Notes: generated by a model from the letters alone, not told the origin. A stretch of 64,000 nt of DNA from Veillonellaceae bacterium (GCA_012798135.1 JAAZNU010000037.1:65722-129721), one strand, 5' to 3'; counted from the stretch's first letter, positions 18,164 through 27,716 are shown. Program-made: numbers and translations.

Positions 18164-19476
18164 CGGCTCAGCCCTCCCGCCAAAATGCTCCGCAATTCCG
18201 CCGCCCCGGCCGCTATCCGCACCGGCACGCCCAGCTCCCGCTCCAGCTCGTCCGCCGTCATGCCGTCCAGAAAGACCCGCTCGTTTTTCCGCAGCGTGGT
18301 CGCCGGCAACACGATCAGCTTTGGCGGCACAGCCAGCGAACGGATATGTGCCGCGATGTCCCGACCGGTGAGCAGGCCGCTGACATTGACGGACGGGCCG
18401 AAAAAGTCATTGACGACCGCTGCCACCCGAACCGCCGGCGACAACGGCTGCAGCAGGCCGGACAGCACCGGCGCAAAGGCCGTGCCACTGACTGCGACTA
18501 CCGGATCGCCGCCAATTGCCGAAACAGGCTTCAGACCTTCGCAACCGCCGGCTTCCCACCAATCGGTAAGGAAGCTGCGCACCAGACCGATGCCGTTTTC
18601 CAGCTGGGGATAGCCGTCATAATTTTCTTCGGCAGGGATCTCACGGCCTGCCCGCAGATAAAACTCATCCGACAGATAAACGAAGGAATTGCCATTTGCC
18701 GCCCGGAACTTCGCCTGCCAACCGGCGACCGCATCGACGATCGCCGCCGACTCCGCCGGCGAGAAGGTACGCAGCGGCGCACAAGACTGCCGAAACCGCG
18801 TGAGACCGACCGGCACGATCGCCAGCGACAGAACTTCCGGCCCCAGTTCGGACAATTCGCGGATGGTGCGCATCAGTTCCGCGCCGTCGTTATAGCCGGG
18901 ACAAAGCACGACCTGGGTATGAAGCTCGATGCCGGCATCGACGAAGTCCCGCAATTGCCCCATGATTTCCGCCGCCCGGGGAATCCCCATCATTTGCCGG
19001 CGCAACTCGCCATTCGTCGTATGCACCGATACGTACAGCGGCGACAGGTGGAACCGGCGAATCCGGTCGAAATCGGTCGGCGTCAGGTTCGTCAGGGTCA
19101 CGAAGTTGCCGTAAAGGAAGGACAGGCGATAGTCGTCATCCTTGACGTACAGCGTATCCCGGAGTCCGGCGGGCATTTGGTCCACAAAACAAAAAAGGCA
19201 CTTGTTCGCACAGGTTCTCACCCGATCAAACACGGCGCTCTCGAATTCGAACCCCATGGATTCATCCAGGGCTTTTTTTATTCGAAGACGAACGGTTTTT
19301 CCGGAGGTTTTGAGCACCTCCAGCTCGACCTGCTCTTCCGCCAGCGCGAAACTCAGGTCGATCAGATCCCCCACGGCCGCGCCGTTAATCCGCAACAGTC
19401 GGTCTCCCGGTTCCAGGTGGGCCCGGTCGGCCTTGCTGTTCGGCTGCACCACCGAAATCACCGCGCCTGCGGTCAT
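18160..19476 (-). CDS. PDZ-radical SAM-DUF512 protein
   Basis: A 438-residue protein: an N-terminal PDZ-like domain (about 1-60, HLEPGDRLLRINGAAVGD), a radical SAM-like core with cysteines C89, C93 and C96 in the C-x3-C-x2-C pattern, and a C-terminal DUF512 region. The family is conserved in Clostridia and Negativicutes, typically next to der. Its substrate is unknown. It overlaps cobO by 4 bases and follows fni by 15 bases. Confidence 0.88.
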   Translation of the reverse strand: MTAGAVISVVQPNSKADRAHLEPGDRLLRINGAAVGDLIDLSFALAEEQVELEVLKTSGKTVRLRIKKALDESMGFEFESAVFDRVRTCANKCLFCFVDQMPAGLRDTLYVKDDDYRLSFLYGNFVTLTNLTPTDFDRIRRFHLSPLYVSVHTTNGELRRQMMGIPRAAEIMGQLRDFVDAGIELHTQVVLCPGYNDGAELMRTIRELSELGPEVLSLAIVPVGLTRFRQSCAPLRTFSPAESAAIVDAVAGWQAKFRAANGNSFVYLSDEFYLRAGREIPAEENYDGYPQLENGIGLVRSFLTDWWEAGGCEGLKPVSAIGGDPVVAVSGTAFAPVLSGLLQPLSPAVRVAAVVNDFFGPSVNVSGLLTGRDIAAHIRSLAVPPKLIVLPATTLRKNERVFLDGMTADELERELGVPVRIAAGAAELRSILAGGLSR

Positions 19477-19491
19477 ATTCGCATCCTCCTC

Positions 19492-20553
19492 TTATCCGGA
19501 GCGTCGGGCATATCGCTCAACGTTGATTCCCCGCGCCGTCAGCCACTGCGCCGTCCGCCCGGTGATCACCAGGGGATGAGCCGAAATTTCGGCGAGAGAC
19601 GCCTTGCCCAGCATCATGGTAAGTTTCCGGATCGTCGCCACATAGTCCTGTACCCACTCCACCGCCGTTTCCACTCCCTGCTGTTCGGTCAGCCGCATGA
19701 TCGGCGCGGCGATGCCGACAGCCCTGGCGCCGATGGCAAAGCACTTCATCGCGTCAACCGGCGTCCGGACGCCGCCCGAAACAATCAAATCCACCGCCGG
19801 CGGCAGCACCGCCGCCGCTTCCAGCGCACTCACCGCCGTAGGAATCCCCCAGCCCAGCAAATCGTCCGTCAACCGCCGCCCGGTCCGGGCCGTTTCAATC
19901 GCAATGAAGTTCGTCCCGCCGGCGCCGCCGACATCGACCGCCCGAATGCCGGTTCCGGCCAGCTGCCGCACCTGCTCCAGAGCCATGCCGCAACCAGTTT
20001 CCTTAACGATGACCGGTACCGGCAAACTGCGCGCCATCTCTTCGATCCGCCGCAGCCAGCGGGAAAAATCGCCGTCGCCTTCCGGCATGCTGATCTCCTG
20101 CGCCGCATTCAGATGGACCTGCAACGCATCGGCGGCCAGCATGTCGACCACCCGCTTGGCGTCGTCGACGGTCGCATAAGCGCCGATATTGGCCCAGATG
20201 GTTCCCGTCGGATTGGTTTGTCGGACCACTTTGAACGAGCCGGCCACTTCCGGAAATTCCAAAGCGGCGAACTGCGAGCCGACCGCCATCACAGCATCGG
20301 TTCGCTTCGCCACCTCGGCCAGGCGGCCGTTGACTTCGGTCAGGGCCACGGCGCCCCCGGTCATCGCGTTGATGATCAGGGGGTGCCGCAGCGCCAGCCC
20401 GGCGCAGACCGTCGCCGTCGTCACGTTGTCGATATTCAGTTCCGGCAGGCAGTTATGCACCAGTGTCAGGTCACCGAACCCGGCGTCGGCCGGACCGTCG
20501 TCCAAAATGAGCGCCTGCCGCAGATGATCCAGTTTGCGGGACTTGCGGGTCAA
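19492..20553 (-). CDS. fni: Type 2 isopentenyl-diphosphate delta-isomerase
   Basis: FMN-dependent isomerase interconverting IPP and DMAPP. It is 353 residues with a TIM-barrel fold. N-terminal RKLDHLRQAL, substrate-binding INAMTGG, and the flavin/phosphate region VDVGGAGGTNFIAIE followed by VSGGVRTPVDAMKC are all visible. It lies 6 bases after ispH, which makes its substrates, so two successive isoprenoid steps share a transcript. Confidence 0.94.
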   Translation of the reverse strand: MTRKSRKLDHLRQALILDDGPADAGFGDLTLVHNCLPELNIDNVTTATVCAGLALRHPLIINAMTGGAVALTEVNGRLAEVAKRTDAVMAVGSQFAALEFPEVAGSFKVVRQTNPTGTIWANIGAYATVDDAKRVVDMLAADALQVHLNAAQEISMPEGDGDFSRWLRRIEEMARSLPVPVIVKETGCGMALEQVRQLAGTGIRAVDVGGAGGTNFIAIETARTGRRLTDDLLGWGIPTAVSALEAAAVLPPAVDLIVSGGVRTPVDAMKCFAIGARAVGIAAPIMRLTEQQGVETAVEWVQDYVATIRKLTMMLGKASLAEISAHPLVITGRTAQWLTARGINVERYARRSG

Positions 20554-20559
20554 TCGTTC

Positions 20560-22530
20560 CTACTCCCTGGTTTTGAATAAGTGGCCCAGTTTATCACCGA
20601 TGGTTGCACCCAGTGACGAGGACCCGCCCAGATACGGGGCATATTCCTGGCGGTCGGCGTCTTCCTGCGCTTTGATGATGCTCAGGCTGATCCGCTTGGC
20701 CTTGGGATCGACGCCCAGCACCTTCACGGATACTTTCTGGCCGGACTGAACCACTTCCTCCGCCGTCGCCACCCGCCGGTCCGACAATTCGGAGATATGG
20801 ACCAAGCCTTCCACGCCCGGGGCCAGTTCGACAAACGCGCCGAACTTGGAAGTCCGGGTCACCTTGCCGGGAACCGTCGAACCTTCGGCGAATTTAGCCA
20901 CCGCCGTATGCCAGGGATCTTCCTGCAGTTGTTTCATGCCGAGGGAAACCTTGCGGGTATCCTGATCAACCTTTAGCACCTGAACTTTGACTTCATCGCC
21001 GACCTTGAGCAGCTCCGCCGCATCCTTGACCCTGTGCCAGGCCATTTCGGAGACATGAACCAAGCCCTCGATCCCGCCGAGGTCGACAAACGCGCCGAAC
21101 GAGGCCAAACGACGTACTTCGCCGGTCATCACCTGACCGACTTCCAACTTGGCTAGCGCCGCCTCTTCCGCCTTACGCTTCTGCGCATCCAACAACGCCC
21201 GCCGGGAGAATACCGCCCGCTGTTTTTCCCGGTCCACTTCGATCGGCAGCGCCGTCAGCGTTTGGCCGACATACGCTGCCAAATTCTCCACAAAGGAGCT
21301 ATCGATCTGCGACGCCGGCATGAAGCAGCGGACGCCGAACGCGCCCACCGACAGGCCGCCCTTGACGGCCGCGGTCACCACGACTTCCACCGGTTCGCCG
21401 TTTTGCATGGCTTCTTCGAGATGATCCCAGGCCAGCAACCGATCGGCCTGGAGTTTGGACAACTGCACGGAACCTTCCGCGGTTTCGGGCTCCAGTACCA
21501 GCACATTCAACAATTGGCCTTTCGCCACAACTTCATGAGCGTCCTGCGGGACGGGCCAGGCCAGTTCGGACAGGGCGATGACGCCTTCCGCCTTCTGGCC
21601 GATATCCACGAAAACGAGGTCCTTGTTGACCCCGACCACTTTGCCGGCCAAGATGGTTCCTGCTTCGAGACGATCCTGCGGGTCCAGATTCACCTGTTCC
21701 ATGTTTTCCATCCTTTGTTTAACCTCCTCAATGATCCAGTCCGGCGTCGAAGCGCCAGCCGTGATACCTGCTCTGTTCGCGCCAAAAAACCACTCTTGCG
21801 CCAGTTCAGCCGCGGTTTCCACATGATACGTCCGGGTACCGGCCTTGCGGCAAACTTCGGCCAAATGGCGGGTATTGGCGCTGTTCTTGCCACCAACGAC
21901 CATCATCACGTCAACCTGCCGGGCCAGCCGCAGCGCTGCCTGCTGACGTTCCGCCGTGGCTTGGCAAATCGTCGGGTTTATTGCCGGTTCAATCCCGCGA
22001 CGCCGGAGCGCCGCCAAAATTCCGTCAAAAACATCTTTTTCCAGCGTGGTCTGGGACACGATTCCCACCGCGCCGCTCAGCGCCGCCGACTCGATATCCG
22101 CCGCCGATTCCGCGGCAATGGCCCCAGGTCCCGCCCATTCCAGGATACTGGTGACTTCCGGATGCTTGCGCTCGCCGGCCACCACGACCTGCAGGCCTTG
22201 CTCCGCAAAGGTCCGCGCCGCCTGCTGGGCTTTTTTAACATGGGGGCAGGTTGCATCCAGCACTCGCCGGCCCTGTCGTTCGGCTTCTTCATATATGGCC
22301 GGTCCCACCCCGTGGGACCGGATCACAACCGTTGCCGCGCCGGCCTCCGCCAGCTCGTTCACCACGCCGACTCCCTGCGTCTGCAATTTTGCAATCATCT
22401 GAGGGTTGTGAATCAGCGGACCCAACGTCACCACCGGCGCACCGGCCTGGCCCGGCGCCGCTGCGGCGAGTTCCACCGCCCGCCGGACGCCGTAACAGAA
22501 CCCCATGTGCTCCGCCGTCAATACTTCCAT
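20560..22530 (-). CDS. ispH: Fusion of HMBPP reductase (IspH) and ribosomal protein S1
   Basis: A 656-residue bifunctional polypeptide. Residues 1-277 are IspH, the 4Fe-4S reductase forming IPP and DMAPP, with cluster cysteines C12 (GFCYG), C95 (DATCPH) and C189 (NPTICQAT). From about 288 onward are four S1 RNA-binding domains; domains 1, 3 and 4 are canonical (for example [20 protein letters not shown]) and domain 2 is divergent. The frame is open to 22710, but the ATG at 22530 has GGAGG five bases upstream. Such fusions are known in Clostridia and Negativicutes. A dedicated promoter precedes it. Confidence 0.95.
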   Translation of the reverse strand: MEVLTAEHMGFCYGVRRAVELAAAAPGQAGAPVVTLGPLIHNPQMIAKLQTQGVGVVNELAEAGAATVVIRSHGVGPAIYEEAERQGRRVLDATCPHVKKAQQAARTFAEQGLQVVVAGERKHPEVTSILEWAGPGAIAAESAADIESAALSGAVGIVSQTTLEKDVFDGILAALRRRGIEPAINPTICQATAERQQAALRLARQVDVMMVVGGKNSANTRHLAEVCRKAGTRTYHVETAAELAQEWFFGANRAGITAGASTPDWIIEEVKQRMENMEQVNLDPQDRLEAGTILAGKVVGVNKDLVFVDIGQKAEGVIALSELAWPVPQDAHEVVAKGQLLNVLVLEPETAEGSVQLSKLQADRLLAWDHLEEAMQNGEPVEVVVTAAVKGGLSVGAFGVRCFMPASQIDSSFVENLAAYVGQTLTALPIEVDREKQRAVFSRRALLDAQKRKAEEAALAKLEVGQVMTGEVRRLASFGAFVDLGGIEGLVHVSEMAWHRVKDAAELLKVGDEVKVQVLKVDQDTRKVSLGMKQLQEDPWHTAVAKFAEGSTVPGKVTRTSKFGAFVELAPGVEGLVHISELSDRRVATAEEVVQSGQKVSVKVLGVDPKAKRISLSIIKAQEDADRQEYAPYLGGSSSLGATIGDKLGHLFKTRE

Positions 22531-22558
22531 AGCCGCCTCCATTGATAAGTTCCTGTCT

Positions 22559-22588
22559 ATTATAGCCGGTTTTGGTCCGAATACGCAA
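22559..22588 (-). promoter_or_regulatory. Promoter of the ispH/S1-fni-DUF512-cobO-der operon
   Basis: TTGCGT (22588-22583) and TATAAT (22564-22559), spacer 18 bases, about 30 bases before the start codon. Confidence 0.75.
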
Positions 22589-22621
22589 GGCGAAGCGCCG
22601 CGGCCGGACGGACCGCCCGCC

Positions 22622-22651
22622 GAAAGAAAAACACGACCCTTTCGGGTCGTG
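22622..22651 (-). terminator. Intrinsic terminator of the 6S RNA / aspS transcript
   Basis: An 8-bp GC-rich stem CACGACCC/GGGTCGTG (22632-22639 with 22644-22651) is followed on the minus strand by TTTTTCTTTC. Confidence 0.85.
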
Positions 22652-22696
22652 GTCGACGACAATCCGTCTGAATTGGCTATCCAGCGGAAACAAAAA

Positions 22697-22876
22697 TTTA
22701 TCCCCGCCATGCCGTTTTATCCGCGTTTTGAACCTGCTTACGCAGGTGGGTGCGTGCCTGACCGCCTAACAAGTCCCCGAACTAGGCGGGGCATTCGCGC
22801 AACGGTCAGAGACAGTGCTCCCAAGGTGAAAGTGTTGGATCAAAACAATGGACGTATACGCACACAGCAGGGAAAA
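22697..22876 (-). ncRNA. ssrS: Probable 6S RNA
   Basis: A 180-nt core with no ORF, placed immediately downstream of hisS-aspS exactly as 6S-1 (bsrA) is in Bacillus. Its ends pair: TTTTCCCTGCTGTG (22876-22863) with CATGGCGGGGATAAA (22711-22697). Inner segments pair as well: TCTGACC with GGTCAGG, and a terminal GC-rich hairpin GCCCCGCCTAG...TTAGGCGG. This leaves an open central bubble, the DNA-mimicking shape by which 6S RNA binds sigma-A polymerase. A promoter (22911-22939) and terminator (22622-22651) bracket it, so the primary transcript may run about 22904-22625. Identification is by structure and synteny, not alignment. Confidence 0.75.
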
Positions 22877-22910
22877 CTCAATCGTACTATCCAGTTCATC
22901 ATCTACTATG

Positions 22911-22939
22911 AGTGTAGCAGACTCCGGCGCCGCTGGCAA
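22911..22939 (-). promoter_or_regulatory. Promoter of the 6S RNA gene
   Basis: TTGCCA (22939-22934) and TACACT (22916-22911) with a 17-base spacer, starting 16 bases after the aspS stop codon. Confidence 0.65.
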
Positions 22940-22954
22940 CCGAATCTTGCGATT

Positions 22955-24751
22955 TTACTTCGGCGCTTTCTTGACTGCGACTTCGGTGCGAATCGATAGT
23001 TCCTTCAGCTGACGCAGCGTCACTTCGGAAGGCGCCTGTGTCATAAGGTCCGTAGCGCTCTGCGTCTTCGGAAAAGCGATAACGTCGCGGATGGAGGATC
23101 GTTTGGCCATCAGCATGATCAAGCGGTCCAAGCCGAAAGCGATTCCGCCGTGCGGTGGCGTTCCGTATTCAAATGCGCCCAGCAAGAAGCCGAACTTGTC
23201 TCTGGCTTCCTCCTGTGAATGCCCAATCGCCTTGAAAACCCGCTCCTGAACATCCCGTTGGAATATCCGGATGCTGCCGCCGCCGATCTCAGTACCGTTC
23301 AGCACCATATCGTAGGCTTTCGCCTTGATCCGTCCGGGGTCGCTCTCCAAATACTGAATGTCCTCGTCCCGGGGCGAAGTGAAGGGATGATGCATCGCCA
23401 CGAACCGTTTTTCTTCTTCATCATATTCGAACATCGGGAAATCCAGCACCCAGGCGAAACTGAGCTTGTCGGGATCGATCAGGTTCATCCGTCGCCCCAT
23501 TTCCAGGCGCAGTTGGCCCATGGCATTGGCCGCCACATTGGGCTTGTCGGCAACGATCAGCACCAGGTCGCCTTCTTCGGCTTGGGCGGTCTGACGAATC
23601 CGTTCCAGTTGTTCGTCGCTGAAGAATTTGGAGATCTGGGATTTCAAGCCCTCGGCGGTGTAACCGATCCAAGCCAGTCCCTTGGCTCCGTACTGACCAA
23701 CATAATTGACCAGGCCGTCCAGTTCCCGGCGCGGAATCCCCGCATTCCCCTTGACATTGATGCCTTTGATGCAGCCGCCCGCGGCCAGCACCGCTTCGAA
23801 CACCTTAAAGTCAGAACCGCGTATCGCGTCCGACAGGTCAAAGATTTCCATGCCAAACCGCAGGTCCGGTTTGTCCGAGCCGTATTTGTCCATCGCCTCG
23901 TCATAGGAAAGCCGCTGCATCGGCAACGGTACTTCCACGTTCAGCGCCGTCTTAAAAATTTCCGCAATCATGGTTTCCATGATCGACAGGATATCATCGC
24001 GTTCCACGAACGACATTTCGACGTCGAGCTGGGTGAATTCCGGCTGACGGTCCGCCCGCAGGTCTTCATCCCGGAAACAACGGGCAATCTGAAAATAGCG
24101 TTCGTACCCTGCCACCATGAGAATCTGCTTGAAAATCTGCGGCGACTGCGGCAATGCGTAAAACTTGCCGGGATTGACCCGGCTGGGTACCAAATAGTCC
24201 CGCGCGCCTTCCGGCGTGCTTTTTCCCAACATCGGCGTTTCCACTTCAATGAAATCGCGCCGGTCGAAGAAATCGCGCATCGCTTTCGCCACCCGATGCC
24301 GCAATATCAGGTTATGCTGCATTTCCGGCCGCCGGAGATCGAGATAGCGGTACTTGAGCCGAACGGTTTCATCCACGTCGACATTATCCTGGATATAAAA
24401 CGGCGGAGTTTTGGCTGGATTCAAAATGCGCAGCTCCTCCCCGCAGACTTCCACCGCGCCGGTTTCCATCAGGGGATTTACCGTATCCTCGGAGCGCAGC
24501 CGAACCTTGCCACGAACGGCCACGACATACTCGGTACGGACTCCATCCGCCTTTTCAAAAGCGGCCGCGTTAATCTCCGGGGAAAAGACCACCTGCACGA
24601 TGCCCGAACGATCCCGCAAATCCACAAATATCAGCCCGCCATGATCCCGTTGCCGTGAAACCCAGCCGCACAGCACGACTACCGTGCCGGCTTGCTCGGC
24701 GCGAAGCTCCCCGCACGCATGAGTCCTTTTCATTCCCGCCAGTGTATCCAT
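22955..24751 (-). CDS. aspS: Aspartate--tRNA ligase (bacterial type)
   Basis: Class II synthetase charging tRNA-Asp. It is 598 residues: an N-terminal OB anticodon-binding domain (CGWVSRQRDHGGLIFVDLRDRSG), catalytic motifs 2 (FRDEDLRADRQPEFTQLD) and 3 (GIAFGLDRLIML), and the bacterial GAD insertion domain between them. The start at 24751 follows the hisS stop after one base (TGAAATG). An internal ATG six codons later is an alternative. Whether it is discriminating or non-discriminating (charging tRNA-Asn too) cannot be settled here. Confidence 0.97.
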   Translation of the reverse strand: MDTLAGMKRTHACGELRAEQAGTVVVLCGWVSRQRDHGGLIFVDLRDRSGIVQVVFSPEINAAAFEKADGVRTEYVVAVRGKVRLRSEDTVNPLMETGAVEVCGEELRILNPAKTPPFYIQDNVDVDETVRLKYRYLDLRRPEMQHNLILRHRVAKAMRDFFDRRDFIEVETPMLGKSTPEGARDYLVPSRVNPGKFYALPQSPQIFKQILMVAGYERYFQIARCFRDEDLRADRQPEFTQLDVEMSFVERDDILSIMETMIAEIFKTALNVEVPLPMQRLSYDEAMDKYGSDKPDLRFGMEIFDLSDAIRGSDFKVFEAVLAAGGCIKGINVKGNAGIPRRELDGLVNYVGQYGAKGLAWIGYTAEGLKSQISKFFSDEQLERIRQTAQAEEGDLVLIVADKPNVAANAMGQLRLEMGRRMNLIDPDKLSFAWVLDFPMFEYDEEEKRFVAMHHPFTSPRDEDIQYLESDPGRIKAKAYDMVLNGTEIGGGSIRIFQRDVQERVFKAIGHSQEEARDKFGFLLGAFEYGTPPHGGIAFGLDRLIMLMAKRSSIRDVIAFPKTQSATDLMTQAPSEVTLRQLKELSIRTEVAVKKAPK

Positions 24752-24752
24752 T

Positions 24753-26018
24753 TCAGCCGTTCATCTCCTGTTTCAATTGATTGACCGCATCGGTCGCCGA
24801 CAGCAGGGTCTGGTCGCCGGTTGCCATATTTTTCAGGGTCACCTGGTTGGTGTTGACCTCTTCCTCGCCGAGCATGAGCACATAACGGGCGCCAAGACGA
24901 TTCGCCTGTTTCATTTGCGACTTCAGGCTCTTGCCGCCGTGGTCCATATCCGAGGCGATACCCGCTTCGCGCAGTCGGTTCAGCAGCGAAAACGCCGGCA
25001 GCACTGCGGCCGCCCCGACGGGAATCACCCAAACCGGCAGCGCATCCACCGTCGCCCCCAGCAGGTCCTGTTTTTCCATGGCCAACAGCACCCGCTCCAG
25101 ACCGATGGCAAAACCGATCCCCGGGGTCGCCGGCCCGCCGCATTCCTCAATCAGGCCGTCATAGCGGCCGCCGCCGCAGATGGCGCTTTGGGCGCCCAAA
25201 GCAGGATACTGGATTTCGAAAGCGGTTTTCGTATAATAATCGAGTCCCCGCACCAGACGCGGATTCAAAGTATAGGCAATTCCCGCCGCCGTCAGATACC
25301 GCTGCAGACCGGTGAAGTGCTCAGCGCATTCGTCGCACAGGCAATCCACCATCTGCGGCGCACCGGTCGACAGGCGATTGCATTTCTCTTCCTTGCAGTC
25401 AAGAATCCGCATCGGATTCCGGTCAAACCGCGACTGGCAGTTCTCGCAGAGTTCCGTCCGCTTGTCCCGCAAAAAGTCCTGCAGCAACAGCCGGTACTGC
25501 GGCCGGCATTTCGGACAGCCGACCGAATTGATCAACAGATTGAGATTGCGCAGGCCCAGGCTTTCAAAGAAGCGGACCGCCAACGTGATGATCTCGGCGT
25601 CCACCGACGGGCCCGCCGGCCCGATGGCTTCGATTCCAAACTGGTGGAACTGGCGGAGTCTTCCCGCCTGCGGCCGGTCATACCGGAACATCGGCCCGAT
25701 ATAAAACAGTTTGGCGGCCTGGGAATCCGCGTACAGTTTTTGCTCCAGATAGGAACGAACGACAGAAGCGGTGTTTTCCGGACGCAGCGTGATGCTGCGG
25801 CCGCCCCGGTCGTTAAAGGTGTACATTTCCTTTTGCACCACGTCAGTAGTTTCGCCGATGCCGCGCAAAAATAGTTCCGTATGCTCAAAAATGGGCGTCC
25901 GAATCTCACCGTAATGATAAAGCGCACAAATCGCCCGGGCGGCTTCCTCCACCCGGCGCCAATTTATCACTTCCGCCGGCGTAATGTCATGAGTTCCCCG
26001 TGGTCCTGTGGTCAACAT
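24753..26018 (-). CDS. hisS: Histidine--tRNA ligase
   Basis: Class II synthetase of 421 residues. Motif 2 (MFRYDRPQAGRLRQFHQFGIE) and the histidine-specific motifs LVRGLDYYTKTAFEI and GGGRYDGLIEECGG are present, with the C-terminal anticodon-binding domain. A cysteine-rich insertion (CPKC, CENC, CKEEKC, CLCDEC), common in clostridial HisRS, may bind zinc. It forms an operon with aspS, with no recognisable T-box between hemZ and hisS. Confidence 0.96.
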   Translation of the reverse strand: MLTTGPRGTHDITPAEVINWRRVEEAARAICALYHYGEIRTPIFEHTELFLRGIGETTDVVQKEMYTFNDRGGRSITLRPENTASVVRSYLEQKLYADSQAAKLFYIGPMFRYDRPQAGRLRQFHQFGIEAIGPAGPSVDAEIITLAVRFFESLGLRNLNLLINSVGCPKCRPQYRLLLQDFLRDKRTELCENCQSRFDRNPMRILDCKEEKCNRLSTGAPQMVDCLCDECAEHFTGLQRYLTAAGIAYTLNPRLVRGLDYYTKTAFEIQYPALGAQSAICGGGRYDGLIEECGGPATPGIGFAIGLERVLLAMEKQDLLGATVDALPVWVIPVGAAAVLPAFSLLNRLREAGIASDMDHGGKSLKSQMKQANRLGARYVLMLGEEEVNTNQVTLKNMATGDQTLLSATDAVNQLKQEMNG

Positions 26019-26043
26019 GTTGGGCGCCCCCTATTGCGTCCTT

Positions 26044-27249
26044 TCATTCCTGGCCGGGAATGAAAAGTTTTTTGATCAGGTCTTCGCGTTTCGCGGCCAG
26101 TTCGTCGATCCGCTGCACATAATTGGGAATATCCTTGGGGAAATAACAGCTGTCCAGACGCCAGCTCTCCCGTCGCACCGCCTTGGAAGCCGAGGACGGC
26201 CCCATGCCGATGATGGTCCGGCGCTCCTCGATGATATCAATATTATAAATGCATTCGCCGCCCGGCTTGGTATAGCCGACATTCTCCATGTTCCCCGGCG
26301 AATTCTTTTGCCGGTACAAATAATATGGAGTCCAGCCGCCGGCGCGGATTTTGGCCGCCGAAGCCTCCACCATCGCCTGCACGGTCGGCGGTTCAGGCAA
26401 GTCGGCGCTGTCAGAACGGTTCACCAGTTCGGCGCCCCGTTTGAGCGCCAAGGTGTGAACGGTAACATTCTCGGGCTGTTGCGCCAACACCTGCGACAGG
26501 GAAAACTCAAAATCCGGCAAGGTCTCTCCCGGCAGGCCGGCGATCAGATCCATATTCACATGCCGGAAGCCGGCGGCTCGCACCAGCCGCAACGCGCCGA
26601 GCGTCTGCTCGGCCCGGTGGCGCCGGCCAATGCGGTCCAGCGTCTGCTGTCGCATGGTCTGGGGGTTCACGCTGACGCGCGTTACTCCCGCCCGCCGCAT
26701 CATGGCGAGCTTTTCGTCGTCGATGCTATCGGGGCGGCCGGCTTCCACCGTAAACTCCGCCAGCGCGGCAATGTTGAAGGCTTCGCCGAGCCAGCCCAGC
26801 AACCGGCCAAAAAATTTACCGGGCAGGCAAGTGGGCGTCCCGCCGCCAATATACAGCGATTGCGGCGTCAACCCGAAAGCACTCAACAATTTTACCACAG
26901 CTTGTATATCCTGTCCAATGGCCTGCAGTAGGGAAGCAATCTGCCCCTCGTCCGCCGGCAGCAGGGCCGAGGGAAAGGAGCAGTACACACAGCGGGAGGC
27001 GCAATAGGGAATGCCCAGATACAGCGAAACCTTGCGGGCCTCTTGCGGATCGGCCGCCGGTCCGGGAACAAACCGGCGGTTGTTGGTCGCCACCTCGGTC
27101 AACAGCGCCGCCTTGCCGGCGGACACACCGTACCGGGACTGCAACTGGCTCCGGATCGCCGCCGGCGATTCCCCCTGGTCCAGCAGCCTGTGCACAATCT
27201 TTGCCGGCCGCACGCCGGTCAGGATTCCCCAGGGCGTGTCAATGGCCAC
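26044..27249 (-). CDS. hemZ: HemZ-like radical SAM coproporphyrinogen dehydrogenase, short form
   Basis: Oxygen-independent coproporphyrinogen III oxidase-like protein (HemZ branch) of 401 residues. The radical SAM cysteines are C83, C87 and C90 in GIPYCASRCVYCSF, followed by YIGGGTPT and VNMDLIAGLPGE. The frame starts at a GTG at 27249, and the conserved PWGILTGVRPAKIVHR is at residue 6. In other HemZ proteins I recall this motif about 100 residues in, so the N-terminal domain seems to be missing. An in-frame stop lies 15 codons upstream inside fur. It overlaps the fur 3' end by 11 bases. Confidence 0.85.
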   Translation of the reverse strand: MAIDTPWGILTGVRPAKIVHRLLDQGESPAAIRSQLQSRYGVSAGKAALLTEVATNNRRFVPGPAADPQEARKVSLYLGIPYCASRCVYCSFPSALLPADEGQIASLLQAIGQDIQAVVKLLSAFGLTPQSLYIGGGTPTCLPGKFFGRLLGWLGEAFNIAALAEFTVEAGRPDSIDDEKLAMMRRAGVTRVSVNPQTMRQQTLDRIGRRHRAEQTLGALRLVRAAGFRHVNMDLIAGLPGETLPDFEFSLSQVLAQQPENVTVHTLALKRGAELVNRSDSADLPEPPTVQAMVEASAAKIRAGGWTPYYLYRQKNSPGNMENVGYTKPGGECIYNIDIIEERRTIIGMGPSSASKAVRRESWRLDSCYFPKDIPNYVQRIDELAAKREDLIKKLFIPGQE

Positions 27250-27688
27250 TTTTTTTCCGGCAGTCGCCGCAATAACCGTAGAATTTTACCTGATGGTCGG
27301 TGATCTGGAAATTTGTCGTCCGGGAAACGAAGCTTTCCAACGTTTCCAGCAGATCGTCGCCGAACTCCGTAACCGCGCCGCAGGATAAACAGATCAGATG
27401 GTGATGCGAATGGGACGAATCGTCGGCAGCCAGCTCATAGCGGCTTTTACCGTCGCCGAATTCGATCCGGTGCAAAAACGCCAATCCCTCAAGCATCTCC
27501 AAAGTCCGGTAAACCGTAGCCAGGCCAATCTCCGGCGCCGTCGCCCGCAGAAGCGAATACACGTCTTCCGCGCTCAAGTGCTCTTCCGGATGCTCCGCGA
27601 ATACCTGCAGGATTTTCTGCCGCTGTGGCGTGACTTTGTACTGTTTTTCCCGAAACCGGCGCCGCAAGTCGACCATATCAATGGACAT
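27239..27688 (-). CDS. fur: Fur-family metal-dependent regulator
   Basis: A 149-residue Fur/Zur/PerR-type repressor. The winged helix (YKVTPQRQKILQVF, GLATVYRTLEML) fills the first half; the metal region has HSHHHLICLSCG and a C-terminal CGDC, giving two CxxC pairs for structural zinc. The Fur/Zur/PerR subtype cannot be assigned reliably from sequence alone. The ATG at 27688 has GTGAGGG just upstream; a GTG three codons earlier is less likely. It overlaps hemZ, suggesting metal-linked control of haem synthesis genes. Confidence 0.9.
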   Translation of the reverse strand: MSIDMVDLRRRFREKQYKVTPQRQKILQVFAEHPEEHLSAEDVYSLLRATAPEIGLATVYRTLEMLEGLAFLHRIEFGDGKSRYELAADDSSHSHHHLICLSCGAVTEFGDDLLETLESFVSRTTNFQITDHQVKFYGYCGDCRKKSGH

Positions 27689-27716
27689 TTCCCTCACCTG
27701 ACCTTTTCGAATTCAA

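Noticed and set aside
18103..20580. An 825-codon open frame on the plus strand.
   Set aside because: It lies opposite cobO, the DUF512 gene and fni, all with clear family motifs. Its translation is rich in Arg, His, Gln and Pro with no recognisable domain, as expected of antisense frames in GC-rich genes.
21262..22545. A 427-codon plus-strand frame.
   Set aside because: Antisense to the ispH/S1 fusion, whose reading frame is intact and strongly conserved.
22505..22999. A 164-codon plus-strand frame through the aspS-ispH gap.
   Set aside because: It crosses a terminator, a promoter and the probable 6S RNA and has no recognisable domain or ribosome-binding site.
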